Positions 38,273 to 46,060 of a stretch of 64,000 nt of DNA are shown one piece after another. This DNA is from Gammaproteobacteria bacterium (GTDB lineage Bacteria > Pseudomonadota > Gammaproteobacteria > Steroidobacterales > Steroidobacteraceae), in NCBI GenBank assembly GCA_003164785.1, contig PLUE01000024.1, forward strand, positions 1 through 64,000. The letters are read 5' to 3'. Position numbers and translations under genes: made by a program. How positions within the stretch are numbered: position 1 is the first letter of the stretch; every line of letters begins with the position of its first letter. The notes beneath the pieces are model-generated. The model was given only the letters and a program-made list of their open reading frames with translations. It did no database searches and was not told where the DNA came from.

Positions 38273-38608
38273 ATGATGGACAGAAGGGTGAGAATCGGCG
38301 TACTTCTGGCACTGCTCGTGTGCCTGCCCACGTGAGGTCATGCATCGGACACGGATTATCACGCCCGAGTCGTTCGCATCCTCAAGAGGACGCCGCTCAT
38401 CGACGGGCACAATGACCTGCCATGGGAAATTCGCGAGCGCTTCAAGGCCGGCCTCGAGGCGGTCGACCGTTACCCAGCGCTCCTCGAGGAACTGATGCGT
38501 CGCGGCTGGTCGGACGGCGACATCGCGAAGGTCGCCGGCGAGAATGTGCTGCGCGTCATGGCAGCCGCCGAGCAGGTCAGCGCGCGACTGCGCGCGAGCC
38601 GCCCCTAG
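38273..38608 (+). pseudogene. Remnant of a membrane-dipeptidase (M19) gene
   Basis: ATG at 38273 follows GGAG. The signal peptide (RIGVLLALLVCLPT) is cut by an in-frame TGA at 38333. Reading on in the same frame gives the M19 N-terminus (ARVVRILKRTPLIDGHNDLPWEIRERF in pieces) with the metal-binding HND. At about 38460-38472 it jumps to the M19 C-terminus (YPALLEELMRRGWSDGDIAK, then AGENVLRVM). Some 270-300 central residues are missing with the frame kept. The enzyme is dead. The TAG stop interlocks with that of the convergent phnA-like gene. Confidence 0.88.
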
Positions 38609-38949
38609 AGCTTGCGCAGAAAGCAGGCCTTGAGCATGAAGCTTCCCGCGTCCATCTTGCAGTCGACCGCATGGTCGCCGCCATCGACCAGACGAATGCT
38701 CTTCACCTTGGTGCCCACCTTGAGCGTGATCGACGAACCCTTGACCTTGAGATCTTTGATCAGCACGACGGCATCACCATTGGCCAAAACCGTGCCGTTC
38801 GCATCCTTGACATGCTCATTTTCCTCATCGTCGACGCTCGCGGCCTGCCGCGCAGGCCACTCGTGTCCACAGTCGGCGCAAACGAGATTGTCGCCGTCCG
38901 GATAAGTGTTTTCCAGGGCGCAGAGGGGGCAGTTCACGATGGCGTTCAT
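38605..38949 (-). CDS. PhnA/YjdM family zinc-ribbon protein
   Basis: 114 residues. N-terminal zinc ribbon with C7-P-L-C10 and C24-A-D-C27, then the PhnA domain (VKDANGTVLANGDAVVLIKDLKVKG, ending CKMDAGSFMLKACFLRKL). Despite the PhnA name the family has no proven role in phosphonate use, and no phn genes are nearby. Full length. Confidence 0.93.
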   Translation of the reverse strand: MNAIVNCPLCALENTYPDGDNLVCADCGHEWPARQAASVDDEENEHVKDANGTVLANGDAVVLIKDLKVKGSSITLKVGTKVKSIRLVDGGDHAVDCKMDAGSFMLKACFLRKL

Positions 38950-39141
38950 GGGGGATCATCTCGGCGGTCGAATCTCTCGGGGGCGCCATCTTAGCAGCCG
39001 CGGCCACCGGGAGCATTGGAGGTCATAGATTGTGACCTCCAATCCGGTTGTAAAAGTATCCTCACTGTCTGGCCGGGCTGCGGTGGCTCCGGCGCGACGC
39101 ATGACTTAAAATCGCATCACTCGCGTCCCGGAGTGCCTAAC

Positions 39142-39561
39142 ATGACTGACAGCAATCATCTCTATACCGGCGGCTGCCTGTGCGGCGCGCTCCGCTACGA
39201 GGCCCGGTGTGAACCCCGATATATGGGCTATTGTTACTGCGCCGATTGCCGCAAGGCGTCCGGATCCGGTTTCATCCCCTTCATGGGCTTCCCGAGCGCC
39301 GGCATGCACTTCATCGGTGAACCGCGAACCTTCACGTCGAAGTCGGCGCGTGGCGGGAATGCGGACCGGAATTTCTGCGCGATTTGCGGCGGACTGGTGT
39401 TCGGCGGGGTGGTCGGCGTCTCGGACGAATTCACGATCTATGCGGGCTCGCTCGATGATCCATCGGCCTTTCGCCCGACGATCGCGATCTTCGCCCGTGA
39501 CCGCCCAGCCTGGGTGACCATACCGGCCGGACTTACCGTATTCGAGACGATGCCTTCCTGA
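39142..39561 (+). CDS. GFA-family (CENP-V/Gfa-like) zinc protein
   Basis: 139 residues. The characteristic cysteines are present: GGCLCGALRY (C12, C14), CYCADCRKASGSGF (C31, C33, C36) and NFCAICGG. These bind two zinc ions in Gfa, S-hydroxymethylglutathione synthase. For most members the activity is untested. ATG at 39142 rather than the further upstream frame opening, since homologues begin just before the first Cys pair. Confidence 0.92.
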   Translation: MTDSNHLYTGGCLCGALRYEARCEPRYMGYCYCADCRKASGSGFIPFMGFPSAGMHFIGEPRTFTSKSARGGNADRNFCAICGGLVFGGVVGVSDEFTIYAGSLDDPSAFRPTIAIFARDRPAWVTIPAGLTVFETMPS

Positions 39562-39589
39562 CGAGCCTCCGCACCCCGGGCCGGAGTGG

Positions 39590-40321
39590 TCAATCGGTGC
39601 TTCCCACGAAAACGGTGCGGCCTGCGAAATTCGCATCAACCGCCGCATCGGCTATGGCCCGTGCGAACTCAGCCACGGTTGGTAACGACCCGACCTGCTC
39701 GCGCCGTGCCTGGGTAGTGCCCCGGCTGATGCGCTCCAAGAGACGCGGCGTGATGGTCCCCTCGATCAAGTCGCCGCTGACAACCGCAAGTCCGATACCC
39801 AGGGCATCGAACTCGGGTTGCCGACGCCGCAGGGCCTGCTCGCCCGCAAATTTGCTGGCGGCCACCGGCTCATAAGCGCCGACCATCCCCCGATCGGCAT
39901 AGAAATGCGCCAAGTGACTCGTGACAAACACGATCCGTCCACCCGGCGGGATCAACCGGAGCGTCAGGTCGACGAGACGAACCTGCGCGGTGAGATTCAG
40001 TTGCATCGCATAGTCGGGAGGTTTGCCCTTTTCGAGCCCACCGCTCGCATTGAGAACCAGAATATTCAAGCCGCCGAACTCTGCTTCCACCGCATCGATC
40101 ATCGACGCCACCGCGAAGTCATTGGTGAGATCTGCCTGACTGACCAACGCACGCCGCCCCAACGCGCGAACCTGCTCGGCGACCTCTTCCCCGCGCGCGC
40201 GCTTGCTGTGATAGTTGACGACGATGTCGTATCCCTTCTGCGCCAGTAACAGCGCAACGGACGCGCCGACTCCGCGGGAAGCGCCCGTGACCAGCGCCAC
40301 TCGATTCCGGATAGTTGTCAA
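39590..40321 (-). CDS. SDR-family oxidoreductase with atypical active site spacing
   Basis: 243 residues. Cofactor loop GASRGVG (13-19), YHSKRARGEEV after strand 2 (NADP-like), LNASGG in place of NNAGG. The usual YxxxK is replaced by YEPVAASKFAGE, where Tyr and Lys are seven apart; this pattern defines a recognised SDR subgroup, so it is not a mutation of one gene. Start is TTG at 40321 with AGGAG six bases upstream. Substrate unknown. Confidence 0.88.
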   Translation of the reverse strand: MTTIRNRVALVTGASRGVGASVALLLAQKGYDIVVNYHSKRARGEEVAEQVRALGRRALVSQADLTNDFAVASMIDAVEAEFGGLNILVLNASGGLEKGKPPDYAMQLNLTAQVRLVDLTLRLIPPGGRIVFVTSHLAHFYADRGMVGAYEPVAASKFAGEQALRRRQPEFDALGIGLAVVSGDLIEGTITPRLLERISRGTTQARREQVGSLPTVAEFARAIADAAVDANFAGRTVFVGSTD

Positions 40322-40377
40322 AATCCACTCCTGTAGCCGGGTTGGCCCGATTCTCGCCAACGATTGATGGAGCCCTG

Positions 40378-40950
40378 TTATCTACTGACGAGTCCCGGTT
40401 CTAACCCGGCGTCGCCAGTCAACGTGCGATAGAAGTAGGTCGTGTCACACAGTCCACCCGACGGCCACAACGCGAAACCCGGCACGACGCCCACGCGCTG
40501 CCAACCCAGTCGGGCGTATAACCGCTCAGCATCGCCGCTCGCGGTGTCGAGCACCAACAGCGATTTGCCGCTCTCGCGCGCCACCTTCTCGGCCGCCTTC
40601 AACAGCGCCTCGCCCAGGCCCCTGCGCCGCGCCCGGCGGTGCACCAGCATCTTCGACACGTCGGCGCGGTGCGGTTGATTTTCCGGCTGGTCGAGAATCA
40701 ATTGCACCGTTCCCACGATGCCGTCGGCGTCTTCCGCCACCAACAGCGCTCGCTGACCCCGCGTCACGGCATCGGCCGCTCCGCGCCAGAAGCTCGACGC
40801 CTTGGCCATGCTGAGCGGGCTCATGAAGCTCACCGAGGCCCCACCCGCAACGCAATCGATCAGCACCTCGGCGAGCGCGATGATCTCGGCATCGCTGATG
40901 GTTTCGAGCCGCCGAATGACCGGCGCCGCGAGGTTGATTTCCGTCGACAC
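40378..40950 (-). CDS. GNAT-family N-acetyltransferase
   Basis: 190 residues. The acetyl-CoA site is VSKMLVHRRARRRGLGEALLKAAE (motif A, R/Q-x-x-G-x-G/A here RRRGLG), followed by LLVLDTASGDAERLYARLGW and a C-terminal YFYRTL strand. Start is GTG at 40950, with AGGAGAGG just upstream. Acceptor unknown. Divergent from alkB with a 71-base gap. Confidence 0.9.
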   Translation of the reverse strand: MSTEINLAAPVIRRLETISDAEIIALAEVLIDCVAGGASVSFMSPLSMAKASSFWRGAADAVTRGQRALLVAEDADGIVGTVQLILDQPENQPHRADVSKMLVHRRARRRGLGEALLKAAEKVARESGKSLLVLDTASGDAERLYARLGWQRVGVVPGFALWPSGGLCDTTYFYRTLTGDAGLEPGLVSR

Positions 40951-41001
40951 GTGAACCTCTCCTGTGTAAATGCAGCGTTTTCCAGCGTGGGCGAATTCGC
41001 C

Positions 41002-41007
41002 TATAAT
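41002..41007 (+). promoter_or_regulatory. TATAAT box directly before alkB
   Basis: Perfect -10 hexamer ending 14 bases before the GTG start, so the 5' leader would be only about seven bases. A weak -35 (TTTTCC-like) lies about 18 bases upstream. No Ada-type box was recognised by eye. Confidence 0.5.
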
Positions 41008-41021
41008 GCAAGCAACACCCC

Positions 41022-41681
41022 GTGAAAAACCACACGCTCGAGTTGTTTCCACCAGCGGCGCCCGACACCCGCCACGAGCCACTGGAGCCGGGTGCCTGGT
41101 TGTTGCGTGGCTTCGCACTGGCCGTGCAGATGCCATTGCTCGCCGCCATCGACCGCATCGCCGCGATCGCACCGTTCCGTCACCTGGAGACCCCGGGCGG
41201 CTTTCGCATGTCCGTGGGAATGACCAATTGCGGCACCTTGGGCTGGGTCAGCGATCGCACCGGCTATCGGTACGATCCCTGCGATCCGCTGAGCGGCAGG
41301 CCGTGGGCTGCGATGCCACGGGTGTTCCTCGATCTCGCGAGATCGGCTGCCGACGTCGCCGGCTTTGCGGATTTCGAGCCCGACGCCTGCCTCGTCAATC
41401 GGTACGAACCGGGCTCCCGGCTCACGCTGCACCAGGACAGGAACGAACGCGGCTACTCGGACCCCATCGTCTCGGTCTCCCTGGGCCTACCGGCGGTGTT
41501 CCTGTTTGGGGGTGACTCGCGCAGCGACAAGCAACGGCGCATTCCGCTGCAGCACGGCGACGTCGTAGTGTGGGGCGGTCCCGCGCGAATGCGTTACCAC
41601 GGTGTGCTGCCGTTGAAGGAAGGTCATCACGAGGCGACTGGCTCGCAACGCCTCAATCTGACTTTCCGCCGCGCGGGTTGA
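41022..41681 (+). CDS. alkB: DNA dealkylase AlkB (2-oxoglutarate/Fe(II) dioxygenase)
   Basis: Removes methyl groups from 1-methyladenine and 3-methylcytosine by oxidation. 219 residues, similar to E. coli AlkB (216). Iron ligands H137, D139 (LHQDRNE) and H193 (YHGVLPL); 2-oxoglutarate-binding R210 and R216 in RLNLTFRRAG. Residues TNCGTLGWVSDRTGYRY form the nucleotide-recognition lid. GTG start at 41022 with a near-leaderless promoter and no Shine-Dalgarno site. The last 29 bases overlap the end of the convergent CYTH gene. Confidence 0.95.
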   Translation: MKNHTLELFPPAAPDTRHEPLEPGAWLLRGFALAVQMPLLAAIDRIAAIAPFRHLETPGGFRMSVGMTNCGTLGWVSDRTGYRYDPCDPLSGRPWAAMPRVFLDLARSAADVAGFADFEPDACLVNRYEPGSRLTLHQDRNERGYSDPIVSVSLGLPAVFLFGGDSRSDKQRRIPLQHGDVVVWGGPARMRYHGVLPLKEGHHEATGSQRLNLTFRRAG

Positions 41682-42195
41682 GCGATTGGCGGTTGAGCAT
41701 GTCGACGTATGCATCGTCGATCAACTGCTCGGGCCCCATACCGAGTTTTGCCATCAGAGCCTGAGCTTCCAGCACACCGGACTCGGACGTCTCATGGTCG
41801 TCGAGCACGACCTCGAGTTCCAGAAAGTCCCCCAGCTGCTCGACCCGGTCCAAATGCACCCTCGTTCGCCCGACGAGGAACAGTTTGCGGTGCTTGATCA
41901 CCCGTCCGGCGGTGCCGTAAGCCAATGTCAGTGCTTCGCGCAGGGAATCCGGCGAGGCGGTGGGCGACCGCACATAAAAGGACTCCTTGGGGCCGGCTTG
42001 ATCGGGGCGCCGATAGAAAATGAGTTCGCCGCTATCGTGTGTAAACGTGCGCAGCTTGAGGCGACCGGACTCGCAGCGAAAAAAGGTATCGTCCTGTTCG
42101 ATGTCGGTGGGACCCTGATCGGCGAGAGACGCCGCCCTGGGGATGAGCGCCTCGACGCTGGGGATGCGCGCCTTGATTTCGATGTTCTTCGCCAT
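41653..42195 (-). CDS. CYTH-domain protein
   Basis: 180 residues, triphosphate tunnel fold. N-terminal NIEIKARI corresponds to the ExExK signature with the first Glu replaced. KLRTF, FYRRPD, KHRKLFLVGRTRVHLDRVEQLGDFLELEVVL supply the charged strands that hold the triphosphate and metal. Members include class IV adenylate cyclases and thiamine triphosphatases; which one applies cannot be told. Confidence 0.9.
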   Translation of the reverse strand: MAKNIEIKARIPSVEALIPRAASLADQGPTDIEQDDTFFRCESGRLKLRTFTHDSGELIFYRRPDQAGPKESFYVRSPTASPDSLREALTLAYGTAGRVIKHRKLFLVGRTRVHLDRVEQLGDFLELEVVLDDHETSESGVLEAQALMAKLGMGPEQLIDDAYVDMLNRQSLNPRGGKSD

Positions 42196-42341
42196 GACTC
42201 CCCCGACTATAAGACTAGTACGGCAATACCTTGCGGGGCATCCCGTTCATCATGCATTTCCGTCAATGGTCGCGAAATCGCCCTTGCTCGTCTACGCTGG
42301 ATCGCCAACCATACGCTCATCCACCAACCAAGGGGTTCGCC

Positions 42342-42836
42342 ATGCCAAAGGCCATCGATCTCGACTCCACCCGCACCGTCAGCGGCTCCCGGTATCCACC
42401 CCCCTATGACGAGCCGGTCGCCAAACGCTTCCGCCGCTGTCTCGGCGATGCCGCCGGGTTGACCCATTTTGGGGTCAATCTCACCCGCCTGCCGGGGGGC
42501 ACCTGGTCCTCGCAACGCCATTGGCATACGGCCGAGGACGAATTCATCTACGTGCTCGAGGGCGAACTCGTCCTGGTCACGGATTCAGGCGAGGAGTTGC
42601 TGCGCCCCGGTGATTGCGCCGGCTTCAAGGCCGGCATTGCCGACGGCCATCAATTGCAGAACCGCAGCGACCGGGATGCGCTGTTTCTCGAAGTAGGATC
42701 GCGCCGCCCCGACGACGATGAGGTGTCGTACCCGGACATCGACCTCAAGGCACTGAAAGGGCGTGAGGGCTACGCCCACCGCAATGGCGATCCTTACAGC
42801 AACACCAAACCGCGCAACCCTGCGACCGGACGCTGA
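42342..42836 (+). CDS. Cupin-domain protein
   Basis: 164 residues. Single cupin: HWHTAEDEFIYVLEGELVLV gives the first motif with two His and one Glu, and PGDCAGFKAGIADGHQLQN gives the second with the last His. Metal binding is therefore likely. Activity unknown. ATG at 42342 has AAGGGG six bases upstream. The aldo/keto reductase gene starts three bases after its stop, so they are one operon. Confidence 0.88.
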   Translation: MPKAIDLDSTRTVSGSRYPPPYDEPVAKRFRRCLGDAAGLTHFGVNLTRLPGGTWSSQRHWHTAEDEFIYVLEGELVLVTDSGEELLRPGDCAGFKAGIADGHQLQNRSDRDALFLEVGSRRPDDDEVSYPDIDLKALKGREGYAHRNGDPYSNTKPRNPATGR

Positions 42837-42839
42837 GTC

Positions 42840-43811
42840 ATGGACTATACGACCTTGGGCAGCACCGGTTTACGCGTGTCGGTTGCGGGACTCGGATGCG
42901 GCGGCAACAGCCGGCTGGGGTTGGGCTCCGGTAAGAGCGAGACCGAGGCCATCGCGCTGGTGCGGATGGCGTACGACCTCGGCGTGAATTTCTTCGATAC
43001 CGCCGAAGCCTACGGCACCGAGGAGGTCTTGGGCCGCGCGCTTCGCGGCATCCCGCGGGACCGTGTGGTGATCTCCTCGAAGAGCCGGATCGTCGATGCC
43101 AGAGGCGCGACCGTCCCGCCCGCGGCCATCCTCACCAGCCTCGACGACTCGCTGCGCAAGCTGGCCGTGGACACCATCGATGTATTTCATCTGCATGCCG
43201 TGCAACCCACGCATTACGACTATGCCTTGAACGAGCTCGCACCGGCGCTGCTGCGCCAGAAGGAATTGGGCAAGATCAAGCACCTTGGGATCACCGAGAC
43301 GCCGCCGCGCGATCCGCAGCAGGCGATGCTGAGTCGCGCGCTGCAGGACCCGTGCTGGGAGGTGATGATGCTCGCCTTCAGCATGATGAACCAGGGTCCG
43401 CGGCGTACCATTTTTCCGCTCTCGAAGGCACGGGGAGTGGGCACGTTGCTGATGTTCGTCGTGCGGAACCTGTTTTCGCGGCCCGAGGTGCTTGAGCAAA
43501 CGATCGAGGACCTTGGGCGGAACGGACTGCTTCCCGTGGGAACGACCCCGGGCGATCCCTTGGGATTTCTCATCCATGAAGGCGGCGCCTCCAGCCTGAC
43601 CGATGCCGCGTATCGCTTCGCGCGTCACGAACCGGGCGCCGATGTGACCCTGTTTGGCACCGGCGATGAGCGCCATCTTCGCAGCAACGTGGAATCGCTC
43701 CTCAAGCCTCCGCTGCCCCAGGAGGACGTCGACAAGCTGCACGAGGTATTCGGCGCGCTGAGCGGCGTCGGACTGGTATTTCCCGACCGCACGCCGGCGC
43801 CCCTTCGTTGA
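42840..43811 (+). CDS. Aldo/keto reductase
   Basis: 323 residues, TIM barrel. Catalytic set: NFFDTAEAYG (Asp and Tyr), VVISSKS (Lys) and FHLHAVQ (His). The C-terminal half (about 190-300) is divergent from classic AKRs. Substrate unknown. Directly follows the cupin gene. Confidence 0.9.
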   Translation: MDYTTLGSTGLRVSVAGLGCGGNSRLGLGSGKSETEAIALVRMAYDLGVNFFDTAEAYGTEEVLGRALRGIPRDRVVISSKSRIVDARGATVPPAAILTSLDDSLRKLAVDTIDVFHLHAVQPTHYDYALNELAPALLRQKELGKIKHLGITETPPRDPQQAMLSRALQDPCWEVMMLAFSMMNQGPRRTIFPLSKARGVGTLLMFVVRNLFSRPEVLEQTIEDLGRNGLLPVGTTPGDPLGFLIHEGGASSLTDAAYRFARHEPGADVTLFGTGDERHLRSNVESLLKPPLPQEDVDKLHEVFGALSGVGLVFPDRTPAPLR

Positions 43812-43826
43812 TCCAACGCGCGGCAA

Positions 43827-43848
43827 ACCCTGCCGTTCAGGGCAGGGT
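43827..43848. terminator. Hairpin between convergent aldo/keto reductase and malQ
   Basis: Arms ACCCTGCC (43827-43834) and GGCAGGGT (43841-43848) with a six-base loop. No T tract; could work on both strands. Confidence 0.4.
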
Positions 43849-43886
43849 CAAGAGCGCGGACGGCGGAGCCGTCCTGGACCCGCCGA

Positions 43887-46058
43887 TCATCCCCGCGCCC
43901 GCCCGATTTCCCCGAAAGACGCGTCGAAGTCCTGCCGCCCCACCATGTCCTCGACGTCCGACGTGACCTTCCGCTGCCAGTTCGGATACTGCCAGTCGGT
44001 GCCCGGGACGTTGACCGGATCCACCATCCCCAGCAGGTCCTCGATTTGCAGCGCCACCAGCACCGTGGGCGACCGCGCGAGGTAGACGTGCAGCGCATTG
44101 GCGAGTTCCGACGTGAACGGCTCCGACGGTGAGACAGGACAGGCCGGCCGCAGCCCCTGCTCGTCCAAGGCCGCCAACAAGGCGACCCGATCGGCGTCGC
44201 GTTCCCGCTGCACCTCATGCTCGATGTCCGCGGAGGGATAGAGATTCAGATGCCTGCGCAATTCGATGTCGCGCTCCTCCCAATAACCGCGCAGCGTCGG
44301 CATGTCATGCGTGGTCACCGTGCCGAGCGCGCGCCGCACGAATTCATCGGGGCGCCGAAATCGTCCGCCGATTCTCTCGAACAGCAGAACTTTGTAGTGG
44401 TACAGGCCATATTCAGGCATGGCGCGGCGCATCTCGTCGGGTACCACGCCCAGATCCTCGCCCACCACCAAACACGCGCCGCGAACGCTTTCGAGAGTCA
44501 ACACGGTGAGCAGCTGATCGAGCGGATAGTGTACGTAGGCCCCGTCGACCGGCGAGTCGCCCGCCGCAACCCACCACAGGCGGAACAGGGACATCACGTG
44601 ATCCAATCGCAGCGCGCCATAATAATGCATGTTGTTGCGGATCAAGCGGACGAAGCCCTGCAGCTGCTGGGTCTGCATGATGAACGGATCCTGCGGCGGG
44701 ATGCCCCACCCCTGCCCACGCAACGCCAACGGGTCCGGCGGCGCGCCGATCTCCGCGCCCATGCGGTAGCTGCTCTGATCCACCCATGTCTCCGATCCGC
44801 CGGGGTTCGAACCCACCGCGTAATCTCCGTATAAACCGATGGGCATCCCGAGTTCGCGGGTGAGCGCCTGCGCCTGGCGCAGCTGATCGTGCGCCAGCCA
44901 TTGCAGATACATGTAAAACTGCACGTCCAGGGCATGGGTCGCCGCGAACTGGCGGGCGGCCGCGCCATTCACGTCGCGAAACTCGGCCGGCCAGCTCATC
45001 CATCCCGATGCGGTTCCCAGCGTCGTGCGGAAATGCTGATCCAGCGCATCGAAGTGGGCATGCGACTGCAGCAATGCTCCGCCGGCGGCGACGAACGCAT
45101 GAAACTCCATCGCGCGCGCGGAGTCAGGCTCCAGGTGGCGATCGCAAAACTCGCGGAACAACAGCCTGAGAATCTCGAATTTCACGTCCGCCACACCGCG
45201 GTAGTCCACGAGACTCGCGGCGCGCAGTTCGACCAGCCGCTTCGCGAACTGCGGTTCGTCGACGCGCGCGCGTGCCGCCGCGCATTCGGGATATTCGGGC
45301 ACGGCCGGTACGGCGATGTACAAGACGTTCAGAAAGTGTCGGCTCGATGCACTGTAGGGACTGGACCGAGCAGGATCCGCGGGCGCCAGCGCGTGCAGCG
45401 GATTCAATCCGATGAAGCCCGCCCCGCGGGGCGCCAGCCAGCGAATATACTGCTCGAGATCCGCGAAATCGCCCATCCCCCAGTTCGCCCGGGATCGCAG
45501 CGTGTACAGTTGCACGGCGACGCCCCACAAGCGCCTGCCCGCGACGATCGCGGCGGGTTCGTAACATTCGGACGGCGAGAGGATCAAGACGCAGCGATTG
45601 ACCATGCCCGACAACGTGACCTGCAGCTCATGATAACCGGGCGGCAGATCGACCGGCAGTTCCAGCCGTCGGCGCGTCACCCAGGAGCCCGCGATTTCTC
45701 CGCGCCAAAGCTCGGGGCAATCCGCGCTGGATACGACACCGTCGTGGCGGCCGCCATCCTCCAAGTCCACCGCCCAGACCAGGGTGGCGCCGAATTCGCG
45801 CGCGGGGATATTGATGTCTAATCCGATGCGCGTGCCGTGCGCGGTCGCCACCGGCGGCAGCAACGAGCGCCACCGCGAAATCTCCAGTTCGTTCAATTCG
45901 GCGGCGAATGCGGTCGGATCGTTCACCGCGCAGCCCATGGCACGCAAAATGTCGACCTTGGTCTTGGTGGTGAAGGAGCGCAGTTCGCCGCGATAATCGT
46001 GATAGGCGTCGCCGATGCCGCGCAGGCGCGCCATTCTGTCGATCAGTGTCGTATCCAA
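43887..46058 (-). CDS. malQ: 4-alpha-glucanotransferase (amylomaltase)
   Basis: Transfers segments between alpha-1,4-glucans and releases glucose; GH77. 723 residues. A beta-sandwich N-domain (about 1-180) precedes the catalytic barrel, with GVAVQLYTLRS, GAGFIGLNPLHAL, LRLDHVMSLFRLWW (nucleophile region), VVGEDLGVVPDEM (acid Glu) and TVTTHDMPTLRGYW. The start is probably TTG at 46058, with GGAG eight bases upstream; a GTG at 46067 is the alternative and would overlap glgX by seven bases. Last gene of glgB-glgX-malQ. Confidence 0.94.
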   Translation of the reverse strand: MDTTLIDRMARLRGIGDAYHDYRGELRSFTTKTKVDILRAMGCAVNDPTAFAAELNELEISRWRSLLPPVATAHGTRIGLDINIPAREFGATLVWAVDLEDGGRHDGVVSSADCPELWRGEIAGSWVTRRRLELPVDLPPGYHELQVTLSGMVNRCVLILSPSECYEPAAIVAGRRLWGVAVQLYTLRSRANWGMGDFADLEQYIRWLAPRGAGFIGLNPLHALAPADPARSSPYSASSRHFLNVLYIAVPAVPEYPECAAARARVDEPQFAKRLVELRAASLVDYRGVADVKFEILRLLFREFCDRHLEPDSARAMEFHAFVAAGGALLQSHAHFDALDQHFRTTLGTASGWMSWPAEFRDVNGAAARQFAATHALDVQFYMYLQWLAHDQLRQAQALTRELGMPIGLYGDYAVGSNPGGSETWVDQSSYRMGAEIGAPPDPLALRGQGWGIPPQDPFIMQTQQLQGFVRLIRNNMHYYGALRLDHVMSLFRLWWVAAGDSPVDGAYVHYPLDQLLTVLTLESVRGACLVVGEDLGVVPDEMRRAMPEYGLYHYKVLLFERIGGRFRRPDEFVRRALGTVTTHDMPTLRGYWEERDIELRRHLNLYPSADIEHEVQRERDADRVALLAALDEQGLRPACPVSPSEPFTSELANALHVYLARSPTVLVALQIEDLLGMVDPVNVPGTDWQYPNWQRKVTSDVEDMVGRQDFDASFGEIGRARG

Positions 46059-46060
46059 GG

